DNA of 64,000 bases from RUG334 sp045599645 (GCA_045599645.1 JAZRWI010000115.1:1-64000); one strand, 5' to 3'. Shown: positions 7,882-17,773, counted from the first letter of the stretch. Notes: a model not told the origin generated them from the sequence alone. Numbers and translations: made by a program.

Positions 7882-9565
7882 AACGATAATGCTCGTCATA
7901 AAACTTAAGATAATCCCACCTTTGGCATTCCCTGGCAGTCTTACCTTCATTGTTTTTAATTGTTGTATCTAATTTGTCCTCATACACATAGAAAGCATCT
8001 ATCATTTCTTTCATATCTGCCTTAGTGGCAACATAATGAAAAGGAGTATTGCCAGCATAATCCTGCTGATTAATATTTGCTCCATATTTCAAAAGAAGCT
8101 TAGCCCCTAAAACATTACTCTTTTCAACAGCCATATGCAGTGGAGTCTGCAATTTTAAATTTATCGCATTAGGATCTGCCCCCTGCTCTAACAATTTTTC
8201 AGTAACAAATGGCAGCGGAGTAAGCACAGAATAATGTAAGGCTGTATTATTAAAGTTATCTCTCTGGTTTAAATCACAATTAGCATTTGCCAATAAAAAT
8301 TCAACAATATCATCTTTCCCTAACTGTGCAGCATAATGCAAAGCATTCTTTCCACTAGACTTTTCTGCTTCCAGCAAATCGCAATTCACACTTTTTAAAT
8401 ATTTCAGGATTTCTAATTGTCCACATTTTACTGCAATACATGCCGGTGGTAACTCATACATGCTCATAGAGTTATAATCTTCAGCATCAGGAACTATTTT
8501 GAGAAGTTCTGAAATCTTTCCATCTTGAATAAATCTACTAACTCTGGCCCATCTTTCCTTTTCTTTTTCTTCCAAATCTGGACCCTGATTGCCTCTGAAT
8601 TTACTCTTGGTGCTATTATCATTCTTGGAAGACCAAGAGCCTTTGCCTGTCAGCAAGTAGTTTTTCAATTCCAAGTCATCGGTAATCTTAGAATAGTCGG
8701 GCAAGCGTTTAGCACCTGCCAGAATCAGCATTCTGCACACATACTGCTGATTAGCCTGTGCTGCTCTATAAAGCGGTGTTTTCTTGCCTGCACCAAGTTT
8801 ATCAACTGGTATGCCAGCAATAATGGCCCGCTTTACAATTTCGAAATTACCATTATAGGCTGCTGCATGAAGAACGGTATCTCCATCTTTGGTTTCAGCC
8901 TTTATATTTGCACCCTTATTAATCAAAAAATATGCACATTTTTCACTATTACTTCTTACTGCAATATAAAGAAGACTAGCATTGTTATCGTCTTTTGCTT
9001 CAATATCATAGCCAGAATCAATAAGCTTTTCCAAGGCAATAACATAATCAGATTCGATAGCTTTTACAACCAGATATCTTTTTTCTTTGCTGCTGAGAGT
9101 CACATCATCTGCTTTTTTCTCAATACCGGCTTTATCAAGTCCCTTCAAAGCTATATATTCGGCTTCATTCAAGCCAAATTTTCCAGCCTCTGTTTCAGTC
9201 TGGCTATTAACGGCTTTTTTAGAATCTCCCCTCTTTATATACTTAGATAAATCAATATTGGGCTTATTGGTTGAGGTTTTTAAATTCATTAACTGTGGTA
9301 AAAATACCACATGCAAGCCTCCGATTATCACCAAAACAACCACAATAATAAAAGTAAGACTGAATTCCTGTGGTTTTGGTTTAGAAGGAGTCCGACAAAT
9401 AAATCTATTAGAGTTTCTAGAATTATTGTTTTTCTTAGCATTAGAATCATCGGAGCCAAAGGTATTATTTGAAATTTCCTGCCCAAAGCGATGTTCTTCA
9501 GTATTATCGTGGTATTTTTCAGAAGAATAAGAACGATTATAGTTTTCGTAATCCCTGTTACTCAT
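7880..9565 (-). CDS. Membrane-anchored ankyrin-repeat protein
   Basis: 561 residues. The first ~70 are polar and Asn/Ser-rich. A single membrane helix follows (about 70-95, LTFIIVVVLVIIGGLHVVFL), and the rest carries two blocks of ankyrin repeats (about 165-290 and 370-550). Typical ankyrin phrases such as GDTVLHAAAYNGNFEIVKRA, KNALHYAAQLGKDDIVEFLL and QTPLHMAVEKSNVLGAKLLL are visible. The protein is therefore anchored with a protein-binding repeat array, probably outside the cytoplasm (type II topology). AAGGTG precedes the ATG. It sits 13 bp after the DUF445 gene in the same direction, so they are likely co-transcribed. The partner is unknown. Confidence 0.9.
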   Translation of the reverse strand: MSNRDYENYNRSYSSEKYHDNTEEHRFGQEISNNTFGSDDSNAKKNNNSRNSNRFICRTPSKPKPQEFSLTFIIVVVLVIIGGLHVVFLPQLMNLKTSTNKPNIDLSKYIKRGDSKKAVNSQTETEAGKFGLNEAEYIALKGLDKAGIEKKADDVTLSSKEKRYLVVKAIESDYVIALEKLIDSGYDIEAKDDNNASLLYIAVRSNSEKCAYFLINKGANIKAETKDGDTVLHAAAYNGNFEIVKRAIIAGIPVDKLGAGKKTPLYRAAQANQQYVCRMLILAGAKRLPDYSKITDDLELKNYLLTGKGSWSSKNDNSTKSKFRGNQGPDLEEKEKERWARVSRFIQDGKISELLKIVPDAEDYNSMSMYELPPACIAVKCGQLEILKYLKSVNCDLLEAEKSSGKNALHYAAQLGKDDIVEFLLANANCDLNQRDNFNNTALHYSVLTPLPFVTEKLLEQGADPNAINLKLQTPLHMAVEKSNVLGAKLLLKYGANINQQDYAGNTPFHYVATKADMKEMIDAFYVYEDKLDTTIKNNEGKTARECQRWDYLKFYDEHYR

Positions 9566-9578
9566 AATTCACCTTGTC

Positions 9579-10268
9579 TTAACCGAGCAAATAGTGTTGT
9601 ACAGCCCATTGCAAAGCCCCAACAATTGCCCCGAGAACACCACCGAGAATTTCAATCATTTTCATTTCTCTGGCAGCGATTCTATCCACCATAGATTCTA
9701 ATGCTTCCAAATTCATTGCGTCCACTTTTTCCTTTACCAGATCATGAACGGATATATGTTTAACTATTTCTTCACCAGCAGTCTTTATTATTTTAGGGGA
9801 AGCTTCTTTTGCTTTATTTTTAATCTCACGGCAAGCAATAACTGTTGCCTCATCTACAAGCTCTTTCTCATAAGCACTTAAGTCTCTGCCAAACAGTTTG
9901 CAAGTTCCCTTTACTGTGTCTATCAGTCTTGTATTATGATTTTTAAAATTATCAACGTAACCTTGTATAGTTGAGGTTATTTCCTTTTTATGATTTTCAA
10001 CTGTCTTTTCTATGAAAGTGCATACGTCATCAGAATTAATCTTTTCCATTAATTCAGGAATATTTATTAATTCACCTTCAACCATATTACCAAGGTTGTC
10101 AGCTAATTCTGCCCTTCGTTTTGGAATCAGTCCCTGATATTCAATGCCACAAACATTATATTTTTTATATGGACGAAACAAAGCCTTAACCGCAATAAGA
10201 TTGGTTATCCAGCCTATAAAAGCACCAACAATTACAGAAATTAACAGACTAAGCCATATTTCATTCAT
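9579..10268 (-). CDS. DUF445 family membrane protein
   Basis: 229 residues. An N-terminal membrane helix contains the family signature GAFIGWITNLIAVKALFRPY, followed by GLIPKRRAELADNLG, a long helical middle section and a final hydrophobic segment (about 205-225). Proteins of this family (YjiN/YheB-like) are membrane-associated and of unknown biochemical role. AAGGGGATAAC lies just before ATG. It heads the two-gene unit with the ankyrin protein. Confidence 0.9.
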   Translation of the reverse strand: MNEIWLSLLISVIVGAFIGWITNLIAVKALFRPYKKYNVCGIEYQGLIPKRRAELADNLGNMVEGELINIPELMEKINSDDVCTFIEKTVENHKKEITSTIQGYVDNFKNHNTRLIDTVKGTCKLFGRDLSAYEKELVDEATVIACREIKNKAKEASPKIIKTAGEEIVKHISVHDLVKEKVDAMNLEALESMVDRIAAREMKMIEILGGVLGAIVGALQWAVQHYLLG

Positions 10269-10404
10269 TGTTATCCCCTTAATGTTTCTTATATCAACAT
10301 TTAAGACTCTAGCAAAAATAATGGTTAAAAAATTTTAACATATTAAAGTTAAAAATAAAACAAAATCAACCGATACCCATTCAAACTGTCACAGGGAGTT
10401 GCTT

Positions 10405-10560
10405 ATGCGTATACTAGCAATTATCCTGGCTATTGTAGCAACCGTTGTTGGATTCTCATTCAGCTACGGTTACACCTACAAGAAGGTATCAGGATATCTT
10501 TACTCTTCCCCTGATATGCAGTTATCTGTTACTGCTGCCAGTCAGCAGCAGGAAAAATAG
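10405..10560 (+). CDS. Small membrane protein (51 residues)
   Basis: A short reading frame with AGGGAG upstream of ATG at good spacing and a terminator 18 bp after the stop. It encodes MRILAIILAIVATVVGFSFS at the N-terminus, a single membrane helix or uncleaved signal, followed by a short Ser/Gln-rich tail. It stands alone between divergent DUF445 and the cyclase gene. Its own ribosome site and terminator argue that it is real. Function unknown. Confidence 0.65.
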   Translation: MRILAIILAIVATVVGFSFSYGYTYKKVSGYLYSSPDMQLSVTAASQQQEK

Positions 10561-10577
10561 AGATTTGTTTGGGGAAT

Positions 10578-10622
10578 TGGCCTGCATTGGTTTCATAACT
10601 TTTGCAGGCCATTTCCTTTTTA
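10578..10622 (+). terminator. Terminator after the small membrane protein
   Basis: A 9-bp stem (TGGCCTGCA / TGCAGGCCA) with a 16-nt loop, followed by TTTCCTTTTTAG. Confidence 0.7.
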
Positions 10623-10685
10623 GTCCAGATGTCATGTTGCTCAAAAATAATAAAAATGCTAGTATGATATAAACAGGAAGCTCAC

Positions 10686-12797
10686 GTGAGTACAGAGTAT
10701 AAGTTCAAAACCTACGGACTACAGGTCGTAGTATTTTTGTCATTTCTGGCGCTTTTTTCACTTATAATCGCCGGAATAGTTTTTTATGGCTATCAAAGTA
10801 ATCTTGAAATAATGCTTCAATCTTCTGATGAACTTCTGTATCAGATTTCAGAAACAATCACAAGACAAATAAATAGTCATCTTGAGCCTGCAAATAAAAA
10901 TAGTATAGTCATAAAGAATCTTGTAGAGAAAAATATCATTTCATCATCAACTCCTGATTTTAACGAATCTATTTTAATAGAAACCCTGGAAACCTATCCA
11001 CAATTTCAAAGCATATATTATGGTGACGAACAAGGTAACTACTTCATGACGTTCCGTGATGAAGAAGAAAATTTTGTTACAAAAATAATATCAAGAACAT
11101 CATCGAATCCAGGAACGAGATTAATTACCAGAGATGAAGACAAGCAGGTCCTGAAGGACGATTTTTCTTCAGCTATCGATTACGATCCTAGAGAAAGACT
11201 CTGGTATACGCTGACAAAATCCTCTGAAAAATCAGTCTGGACCAGTGAATATCTACTATTCACGGCAAAAGAACCTGGAGTAACCTGCGCTCAACCGCTT
11301 TTTGATGAAAACAGTAATTTTTACGGAGCCGTAGGCGTTGATTTCAGACTTAATGAAATTAATAGTTTTCTAAAAAGCCTAAAAATTGGTGAAAGCGGAA
11401 CAGCATTTTTATGTGACTCCCATGGTAATATTTTTGCACATCCAGTTAAGCTTGCTCCCAAGAGAACTAAATTTGCTAATTCTAATAACGTAAGAAAACC
11501 AAGACCACCGTCAGAACAGATATTAAAAACAGGTGCTGAACATGATGCCATTGATATATTCTTTAATAGTGGCAAATATAAATTCAACTTCCTTCACAAA
11601 AGCGAAAAGTATATAGCTACCTTCAGGTCCCTTTCAGACAAGTTTGGCAGCCAATGGACACTTGGTATTATTGTTCCGGAAGACGATTTCATCGGTCCTA
11701 TAGCACGAATCCATGAAACAACCCTGCTCTTCTCATTCTGGCTTCTAATCATTGCTGGTTTCCTGACTGCTACTCTTGCGAAGGAATTGACAGAACCGAT
11801 ACAAAAAGCCATAACAGAAGCCGGCAGAATACAGCAGCTTGATTTCGAAGGTGAAGTAGACCTGCAGTCACCCATTACAGAAATACAGAATATGGGCGAC
11901 ACCATGAACTCCATGAAAAAAGCATTAAGCGCATTCAAGAAATATGTTCCATCAGAAGTTGTTCAAGAATTAGTTCGCGATAAAAACGAGGCCAAACTCG
12001 AAGCCCAGATGAGCAAAATAACCATCTTGTTTACTGATATTTCAAATTTTTCATCAATATCAGAAGAAGCAGACCCACAAGAATTAGTAGCACAGCTATC
12101 AGAGTATTTTGACACTATCGCCAAAATAATACATAAACACGGAGGTACCATAGACAAATACATCGGCGACTCTGTGATGGCTTTCTGGGGAGCACCTCAT
12201 GAAAACCCCAAGCAGGCAGAACAAGCATGCGTTGCCGCTATGGAAATAATCAAAGCCATTAACACACTTAATGACCAATGGAAATCAGAGCACAGAAAAG
12301 CTTTTCACACAAGAATAGGCATAAACACAGGTCTTTCATTGGTTGGAAATTTTGGTTCCTCCGAACGCTTCAATTATACCGCAATTGGCGATAGCGTAAA
12401 CCTGGCTAACAGACTTGAAGGCTTAAATAAGATATATGGTTCTGAAATAATTGTCAGTGAAGCTACCAAGAAAGAAGTCAGCGAAAATCTTATATTCAGA
12501 GTTCTGGATATTGTTGCAGTAAAAGGACGTCAACAGAGTGTTACTGTCTATCAACTAATAGGTAACATTAACGATCACCAGTCCAGAAAGCTTGTCAATC
12601 TGTCTGAATTATCAGAACAAGCCTTAGTATATTACCTTTCTCAACAATGGGAAGAAGCCATTCAGGCCTTTGAAGAAATTCTAAAACTATACCCTGATGA
12701 CTTAGCCGCATCTATGTTTTCTGAACGCTGTTTAAAGCTAAAGGAACATCCACCGGTAGACAATTGGGATGGAGTATTCAGATTACATCAAAAATAA
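10686..12797 (+). CDS. Membrane adenylate/guanylate cyclase with extracytoplasmic CACHE-type sensor
   Basis: 703 residues. An N-terminal membrane helix (about 14-34) is followed by a periplasmic sensor of about 300 residues with CACHE features (YDPRERLWYTLTKSSEKSVW; GVTCAQPLFDENSNFYGAVG), a second helix (about 345-365), a HAMP-like linker, and a class III cyclase domain (about 440-630). The cyclase shows the metal aspartates in LFTDISNFSS and KYIGDSVMAFWG and the end motif IGDSVNLANRLEGL. The C-terminal ~60 residues look like a TPR-type helix pair. It should make cAMP (or cGMP) in response to a small external ligand. The start is GTG, with AGGAAG before it. Confidence 0.93.
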   Translation: MSTEYKFKTYGLQVVVFLSFLALFSLIIAGIVFYGYQSNLEIMLQSSDELLYQISETITRQINSHLEPANKNSIVIKNLVEKNIISSSTPDFNESILIETLETYPQFQSIYYGDEQGNYFMTFRDEEENFVTKIISRTSSNPGTRLITRDEDKQVLKDDFSSAIDYDPRERLWYTLTKSSEKSVWTSEYLLFTAKEPGVTCAQPLFDENSNFYGAVGVDFRLNEINSFLKSLKIGESGTAFLCDSHGNIFAHPVKLAPKRTKFANSNNVRKPRPPSEQILKTGAEHDAIDIFFNSGKYKFNFLHKSEKYIATFRSLSDKFGSQWTLGIIVPEDDFIGPIARIHETTLLFSFWLLIIAGFLTATLAKELTEPIQKAITEAGRIQQLDFEGEVDLQSPITEIQNMGDTMNSMKKALSAFKKYVPSEVVQELVRDKNEAKLEAQMSKITILFTDISNFSSISEEADPQELVAQLSEYFDTIAKIIHKHGGTIDKYIGDSVMAFWGAPHENPKQAEQACVAAMEIIKAINTLNDQWKSEHRKAFHTRIGINTGLSLVGNFGSSERFNYTAIGDSVNLANRLEGLNKIYGSEIIVSEATKKEVSENLIFRVLDIVAVKGRQQSVTVYQLIGNINDHQSRKLVNLSELSEQALVYYLSQQWEEAIQAFEEILKLYPDDLAASMFSERCLKLKEHPPVDNWDGVFRLHQK

Positions 12798-12805
12798 CGA
12801 AGCAC

Positions 12806-13795
12806 TTATTTCTTCACAGGCACCAAAGCAATTCTGAAACCCAGAAAGTTATATTCATAGTTTGGATTTCGGCAAAATCTGTTTGCAGAGCGTAAAAGGG
12901 AAGGATAATAGTTAATCCAGCTACCACCGCGGTCAGAACGGAAATAACCTTTTTCCGGACCTTCCGGATCAACAACGTCGTCTGTTGAATAATATCCGTA
13001 ATAGTCTCTGCACCATTCCCAAACATTTCCATGCATGTCATAAATTCCCCATGCATTAGGAAGTTTCAAACCAACCTGATGTGGTTTTGCATCTGAATTA
13101 TTTTCATACCAGGCGACTTCTTCAAGATTGTAGCAACTACCGTTCTTAACAGTAATTTCCTTACCGTTATTCAACGAAGTTTTTGTTCCGGCACGGCATG
13201 CATATTCCCATTGTGCTTCAGTTGGCAAATCGAATTCATATCCCTCAGGCCTGGATTCATTGGTATAAATATTAAGTCTCTGGCAAAATTCTTTGGCTTT
13301 AAACCAATTAACACTTTCTACCGGGCAGTTATCATCCTTGTATCTGGAAGGATTATCTCCCATGATAGTTAAATACATTATCTGGGTTACAGGATATTTT
13401 GCCATGTAAAAATCCTGACTGATTTTAACCTTATGCTGAACTTCATCATCTCTTCTACCAAGTTCATCAATAGGACTGCCCATCATGAATTCACCAGCGG
13501 GGCATTTTACCATCATTTCATTTATTATCTGATTAGCATCACGAGAACTGATTGCCATGGTAGCTTTTTCAAGTTCAATATTACGTGCCTTGAATTTTGC
13601 CTGGTCTATCAAAAAAATCGCAATGAATATTATGACAGAAAGTAGAATAACAGTAGTTATCAGCTGCTTATTCTTACTTAATAGTGAAGGTGCAGCAGCT
13701 TTTTCAGAATCAGTCTGATTTTCTAAGTTGGAATCGTCTAAAATTTCCTGCTTATCTTGGCTTTGAATATCTTTATTATCAGTTATTTCCGTCAT
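12806..13795 (-). CDS. Formylglycine-generating-enzyme (FGE/SUMF1) family protein, membrane anchored
   Basis: 329 residues. A polar N-terminus and one membrane helix (about 46-64) are followed by an FGE-sulfatase domain (about 95-325). Marks are CPAGEFMMGSP, MAKYPVTQ, LPTEAQWEYACRAG, NAWGIYDMHGNVWEWCRDYY, RGGSW and the final FLGFRIAL. Members either oxidise a cysteine of sulfatases to formylglycine or have been recruited for other roles. The two active-site cysteines of true FGE are not obvious here, and no sulfatase gene is near, so I do not assign the activity. It converges with the cyclase gene, with only 8 bp between stops. Confidence 0.88.
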   Translation of the reverse strand: MTEITDNKDIQSQDKQEILDDSNLENQTDSEKAAAPSLLSKNKQLITTVILLSVIIFIAIFLIDQAKFKARNIELEKATMAISSRDANQIINEMMVKCPAGEFMMGSPIDELGRRDDEVQHKVKISQDFYMAKYPVTQIMYLTIMGDNPSRYKDDNCPVESVNWFKAKEFCQRLNIYTNESRPEGYEFDLPTEAQWEYACRAGTKTSLNNGKEITVKNGSCYNLEEVAWYENNSDAKPHQVGLKLPNAWGIYDMHGNVWEWCRDYYGYYSTDDVVDPEGPEKGYFRSDRGGSWINYYPSLLRSANRFCRNPNYEYNFLGFRIALVPVKK

Positions 13796-13814
13796 AGATA
13801 CCACTCGTTTAAAA

Positions 13815-13850
13815 TATAAAAATACCGATGCTAAACATCGGTATTTTTAT
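13815..13850 (-). terminator. Terminator after the adenosine-deaminase-family gene
   Basis: A perfect stem ATAAAAATACCGATG / CATCGGTATTTTTAT with a 5-nt loop, between the deaminase stop and the FGE-family start. The A/T base gives a U-run on either strand. Confidence 0.85.
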
Positions 13851-13863
13851 TCATATTGATTTA

Positions 13864-15087
13864 TCAGCCGAAGAATTCCTTTTCAAGAGCTTCATAACGA
13901 TTCATTACCTGCCTTACAAGAGCGCGTTTTTCAAGGTAGGTGCCTGGGAAGAATGAGCCCTTGAAGCCAGCAGTAATAATATTCTTAAAGGTCTTAAGAT
14001 CGATATCGATATTTTCAACAACACGCTGAAGTTCATCTGCAGGAGTTGTGCGGGAAACAAGTCTGTTATCTGTGCAGATAGAAACAGAAAGCTTATTTTC
14101 AAGCATTTTCTTAAGAGGATGTTCTGCTATGCTCTTGATTTCTGGCAAAGTCTGGAGATTGCTTGTTGGGCAAACTTCCAGAGTAATGCGGCGGCAAGCG
14201 ATATAATCAACAAGACGCTTAATGTAAGCTGCCGGGTCGCCTTCAAGAATTGTTGGTTCTGTAATCTTGCTTACATCAAACAGATGAGTGCCGTGACCAA
14301 TTCTGTCTGCATGGCATTCAGTAATAGCCTGGAAAATTGATTCAGCACCAAAAGCTTCACCGGCATGAACAGTCTTCTTAATGAAGTTATAATGTGCAAT
14401 ATCGTATGCCTTCTTATGGTCAATAGCTGGCCAACCAGCTTCAGCACCAGCAAGGTCAAAGCCTACAACTGGAAGACCTTCGTCATGAGCTAATTTAACA
14501 GTTATTCTTGCTAATTCCTGAGAGGCAATACCTACAACACGTCTTGGTGGAGTTGATTCCAGAGAATCGAAAAGATTAGCATAGTAATCAGAGAAGAAAC
14601 GGTTGCAGAAACGCATAGCGCAGTTAATAATACCGTAATGGAATGGAAGTTCCTTACCGCTCTTAACAGCTTCAGAATTGTTATGTTCATCCTGGGCACG
14701 TTTCAAACCTTTATTAACAGCTCTTACTGAGTCCTGAACACTGAATTTACCATTTACAAAATGCTGCTGTGGAGCAAATCTTGCTTCAATGTAGTTTACG
14801 TTTTCAGCAATATTATCCTTAGCTAATTCATAAGCAACACGTTCAAGATTTTCGGCATTCTTTAATACAGAGCAGGTTAAACCAAAACCCTGAAGGTAAT
14901 CAGGTAAATCTTTATATTTTTCTTTAAAAACTAATTCTTTGAGACCTTCTTCAGTATAAGATGGAAGTTCTACTTTTTCCTGCTTAGCAAGTTCAATGAG
15001 AGTAGAAAGACGGAGTGAACCGTCGAGATGCAGGTGGAGGTCTGTCTTAGGTATTCTGTTAATAAATTCTCTAGTAATCTTTGTCAT
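13864..15087 (-). CDS. Adenosine deaminase family protein
   Basis: 407 residues of the metal-dependent amidohydrolase fold. Zinc and catalytic motifs are all present: TDLHLHLDGSL near residue 15, a HAGEA motif near 246, RIGHGTHLF near 266, and SICTDNRLVS near 344. Expected reaction: adenosine (or deoxyadenosine) to inosine plus ammonia, in purine salvage. It is somewhat longer than the ~335-residue E. coli enzyme, with an insertion after the N-terminal motif. The gene is single, with its own terminator, and is divergent from the methyltransferase at 15336. Confidence 0.92.
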   Translation of the reverse strand: MTKITREFINRIPKTDLHLHLDGSLRLSTLIELAKQEKVELPSYTEEGLKELVFKEKYKDLPDYLQGFGLTCSVLKNAENLERVAYELAKDNIAENVNYIEARFAPQQHFVNGKFSVQDSVRAVNKGLKRAQDEHNNSEAVKSGKELPFHYGIINCAMRFCNRFFSDYYANLFDSLESTPPRRVVGIASQELARITVKLAHDEGLPVVGFDLAGAEAGWPAIDHKKAYDIAHYNFIKKTVHAGEAFGAESIFQAITECHADRIGHGTHLFDVSKITEPTILEGDPAAYIKRLVDYIACRRITLEVCPTSNLQTLPEIKSIAEHPLKKMLENKLSVSICTDNRLVSRTTPADELQRVVENIDIDLKTFKNIITAGFKGSFFPGTYLEKRALVRQVMNRYEALEKEFFG

Positions 15088-15174
15088 ATTTTCATTCCTT
15101 TTTATATGTTCTCATTACTTTACTCTAAGTTGGTAAAAATGAGCAACAATTAAATAAAAAAAATTCTATTCACT

Positions 15175-15198
15175 TTGAGTTAGTAAGGACTAATTCAA
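15175..15198. promoter_or_regulatory. Operator-like palindrome in a divergent promoter region
   Basis: TTGAGTTAGT-AAGG-ACTAATTCAA has two 10-bp arms with one mismatch. It lies in the 248-bp region between the deaminase and the methyltransferase, just upstream of a possible plus-strand promoter (TTGTTG, 18 nt, TATAAG, ending near 15231). It is a possible binding site for a dimeric regulator. Confidence 0.4.
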
Positions 15199-15335
15199 GT
15201 TTGTTGTATAAAACATAAAAATAGTATAAGATTATCTATGTACACAGTATTTCTTGTCTGGCCATATTCGATACACATAAGAACTGAATATATATAGATT
15301 AGAATACAAAACTTATATAGTTAAGGTAACTAACA

Positions 15336-16187
15336 ATGCGTGCCCAGGACTTTGAAGAGCTCAGAAATTTCTATAAACACAGACTTGCCTTGAATTACGG
15401 TGACAATTCCAGCAAAGAAACTCCGGAATTTTGGGATTCAATGGCTGAAAACTATGCAAAAAAAGCTCATTCAAAACAAGATAGACAAGACTCTGAAGAT
15501 TTTCTGAACCGCTTTGTATGGGAAAAAGGCGAAACTGTATTGGATGTAGCCTGTGGGCCTGGTACCTTTGCTATCCCATTAGCTAAGCGCGGTTGCAAAG
15601 TAACAGCAACAGATTTCTCTGCTGAAATGCTGCGTCAGTTAAAGCTTCAAGCTGATAAAGAAAATTGTCAGGATATTGATTGTATTCAGGGAAGATGGCT
15701 GGAAATGAATCTTCAAGGGCAATACGATACAGTTATGTGTATGAGTGGTCTTGGAGTTATTTCTGCTGACTCAAGTCATGAAACAAAGCTTGGCGAAACT
15801 CTGGAACAGCTTTATAAATTAGCCAGGAAACGCCTTATCATATTAATACCACACGCCGATTCCCATTTGAACGCAGAAATGCAACACATATTGGGAGAAA
15901 GCGACGTTCCTATGGAAAGACTACGCATTGCCATGATTTATTACGCAATGATAGATCACGGAATGTTACCATCGTTACAAATTATAAAGCGACCTTTCAA
16001 ATGGTTTTTCGAAGACGTTGACGATGCCAGCAAAACCCTGCTAAAAAAAAGTGGCATTAAAGACGTATCTCCCGACACCTTAATCAGATTAAAAGATTAC
16101 CTCAAAACACTATTACAAAGAGACGACAGCGGAAAACTAACACTTAACTGCCCCACTTCTCAAGCTTTATATGTAGTAGAAAGATAA
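15336..16187 (+). CDS. Class I SAM-dependent methyltransferase
   Basis: 283 residues. The SAM-binding motif I is VLDVACGPGTFAIPLA near residue 69, and motif II is the acidic end of strand 2 (VTATDFSAEML). A C-terminal helical part of about 100 residues follows the Rossmann core. The fold resembles small-molecule methyltransferases (UbiE/Coq5-like), but the substrate cannot be read from the sequence or the neighbours. AAGGTAACTAAC precedes the ATG. Confidence 0.88.
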   Translation: MRAQDFEELRNFYKHRLALNYGDNSSKETPEFWDSMAENYAKKAHSKQDRQDSEDFLNRFVWEKGETVLDVACGPGTFAIPLAKRGCKVTATDFSAEMLRQLKLQADKENCQDIDCIQGRWLEMNLQGQYDTVMCMSGLGVISADSSHETKLGETLEQLYKLARKRLIILIPHADSHLNAEMQHILGESDVPMERLRIAMIYYAMIDHGMLPSLQIIKRPFKWFFEDVDDASKTLLKKSGIKDVSPDTLIRLKDYLKTLLQRDDSGKLTLNCPTSQALYVVER

Positions 16188-16210
16188 AAAAAGAGCCGCA
16201 CAAGGCGGCC
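16184..16210 (-). terminator. Terminator of the Ser/Thr-rich protein gene
   Basis: On the minus strand GCCGC-CTTGT-GCGGC is followed by TCTTTTTTTATC. It lies about 60 bp past the stop at 16269 and overlaps the end of the convergent methyltransferase gene. Confidence 0.75.
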
Positions 16211-16268
16211 CTATCCCTAGTTAATATATCCCAAATTCCCTTTCAACGAGAGAGAGAAATTTCATTAG

Positions 16269-17597
16269 TTAAGCAAAGGAAACTCTTACCTTTGCATCGA
16301 TGCTTTTAATAGTGTTCTTATTATCACTATCCTTAACGGATTCGCTCATGCTTTTCATAATCATATCCTTGAAAAGATCAAGAATATGGTTCTTTCTGTG
16401 ATAGGCTGCAGCATAATCGTTATCAGAACTATTACCAGCAGCAACCTTAAGCTGAACCCTTACTGCTTCATCGTTATCTGCGTCATTAATAACTGCGCTT
16501 ACGCTGGAGGTCGATTCTGGAACAGTTTCAGTTGTCAGACATGGATTATCGATGACTGTAGCTTTTGAATCTGTAGAAACCTTAGCTACTGAAGAACCAG
16601 TATTTCCTATTTCAACTCCGGAAGTAATTACTCCTGTTGTTGCATTGCCCTTGGTATCAACCATTCTAAGACCGCCAGCTGCTGTTGTTTCTACTTCGGC
16701 ACTTCTGATCATACCGAGATTTCTGCCAGCATATCTATCAGTATTTAATGTAGTTCCTATACCATAAGTATAGTTAGACTTACCGGAAAGGGCAGCAGTT
16801 ACTCTTGCATTAGCCACATCTATTGCAGAATAACCAGCTAAGCTTGAAGAGCCTGAGGTATTCATGAGACCAGAAAGAAGTGTTGATGACAAAGAATTGT
16901 TATCAGATGAACCAAAAATACTTGAAGAACTTAATAAACTAGAATTACTCAGCAGATTCGAATAGCTGGAAAGAGAATCGCCGAGGAGATTTGAAGAGGA
17001 AAGCAGAGTAGTATCCAAACCACTGACAGAGGATTTGATTGCCGATAACATGTTGTCTATATAATCTGTCAGATAAGATTTGAGCTCTGCTGTCTGGGCA
17101 GAAAGCTTTTCTTCAGCTCTCTGCATGTATGAGGTTAATAAATTTTCGTTATAGGATTTGTCTGCCTTAAGAGAGTCAGCAAAGGCCAGTGTTGTATCTC
17201 TGAACTTACCACAAACAGCTTCACTTACTTCAGTAGTTATACGAGCACTGATTCTAACAAACATTGTGAAGCATGAACCGGCAGAAAACATTTCTGCACT
17301 TGTCACATCAGTATCGTTTGTTTCATCAGTTTCAGTAATAGCTACTTTTTCAGTTGCTTCTTCAGCTTCTGCTTCAACTTCGTCTGCTACATTGGAAACT
17401 TCTTCGTTAGTAGAATTTTCGCAGCAGCAGCAAACATGAGCCGGGCGTGTTCCGTTGCAATTCTGGAGAGCCTTGAGAAGAACTGTATTGAAGTCTTCTG
17501 TAGTGCTTTCGTTTGAACTACTAGAAACAGCTGATGGATTCTGAGAAGAGAGAGCTGAAGTTGCAATTGTAGTAGTAACGTCATTGATACAGGACAT
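16269..17597 (-). CDS. Ser/Thr-rich protein of unknown function with Cys cluster
   Basis: 442 residues starting at ATG 17597, which has AAGGAGG just upstream; 30 extra in-frame codons before it lack a ribosome site and overlap a separate micro-ORF. There is no signal peptide. Visible features are a short CCCC cluster near residue 60, an acidic stretch (70-100), a coiled-coil-like region (about 150-205), a very Ser/Leu/Asn-rich repeat-like middle (about 215-265, many LLSSS units), and a mixed C-terminus. I do not recognise the family. Low complexity and lack of a Sec signal could fit a structural or non-classically secreted protein, but no function is assigned. Confidence 0.75.
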   Translation of the reverse strand: MSCINDVTTTIATSALSSQNPSAVSSSSNESTTEDFNTVLLKALQNCNGTRPAHVCCCCENSTNEEVSNVADEVEAEAEEATEKVAITETDETNDTDVTSAEMFSAGSCFTMFVRISARITTEVSEAVCGKFRDTTLAFADSLKADKSYNENLLTSYMQRAEEKLSAQTAELKSYLTDYIDNMLSAIKSSVSGLDTTLLSSSNLLGDSLSSYSNLLSNSSLLSSSSIFGSSDNNSLSSTLLSGLMNTSGSSSLAGYSAIDVANARVTAALSGKSNYTYGIGTTLNTDRYAGRNLGMIRSAEVETTAAGGLRMVDTKGNATTGVITSGVEIGNTGSSVAKVSTDSKATVIDNPCLTTETVPESTSSVSAVINDADNDEAVRVQLKVAAGNSSDNDYAAAYHRKNHILDLFKDMIMKSMSESVKDSDNKNTIKSIDAKVRVSFA

Positions 17598-17611
17598 ATC
17601 TGCCTCCTTAT

Positions 17612-17740
17612 TTATCTGCCTAACTTTATCTGTTCGTAGTGTTCCGGGAAGAACACGGTAGAGAACAGAGGCTTTGAGACGAACCAAATAAGACTTTCTG
17701 AGAAATCATTTTTTCTGCTTTTGTTTTCTATATTTTTCAT
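17612..17740 (-). CDS. Leader micro-ORF (42 residues)
   Basis: A short frame directly upstream of the 442-residue protein, with AAGGAG nine bases before ATG and a stop 14 bp before the downstream start. It encodes a basic N-terminus (MKNIENKSRKND), then a hydrophobic middle, SLIWFVSKPLFSTVFF, and a polar end. It may be a small membrane peptide or a translated leader coupled to the downstream gene. Only its strong ribosome site and position support it. Confidence 0.5.
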   Translation of the reverse strand: MKNIENKSRKNDFSESLIWFVSKPLFSTVFFPEHYEQIKLGR

Positions 17741-17773
17741 TTAGGTTTGCTCCTTAATTTTTCAGGCCAAGAG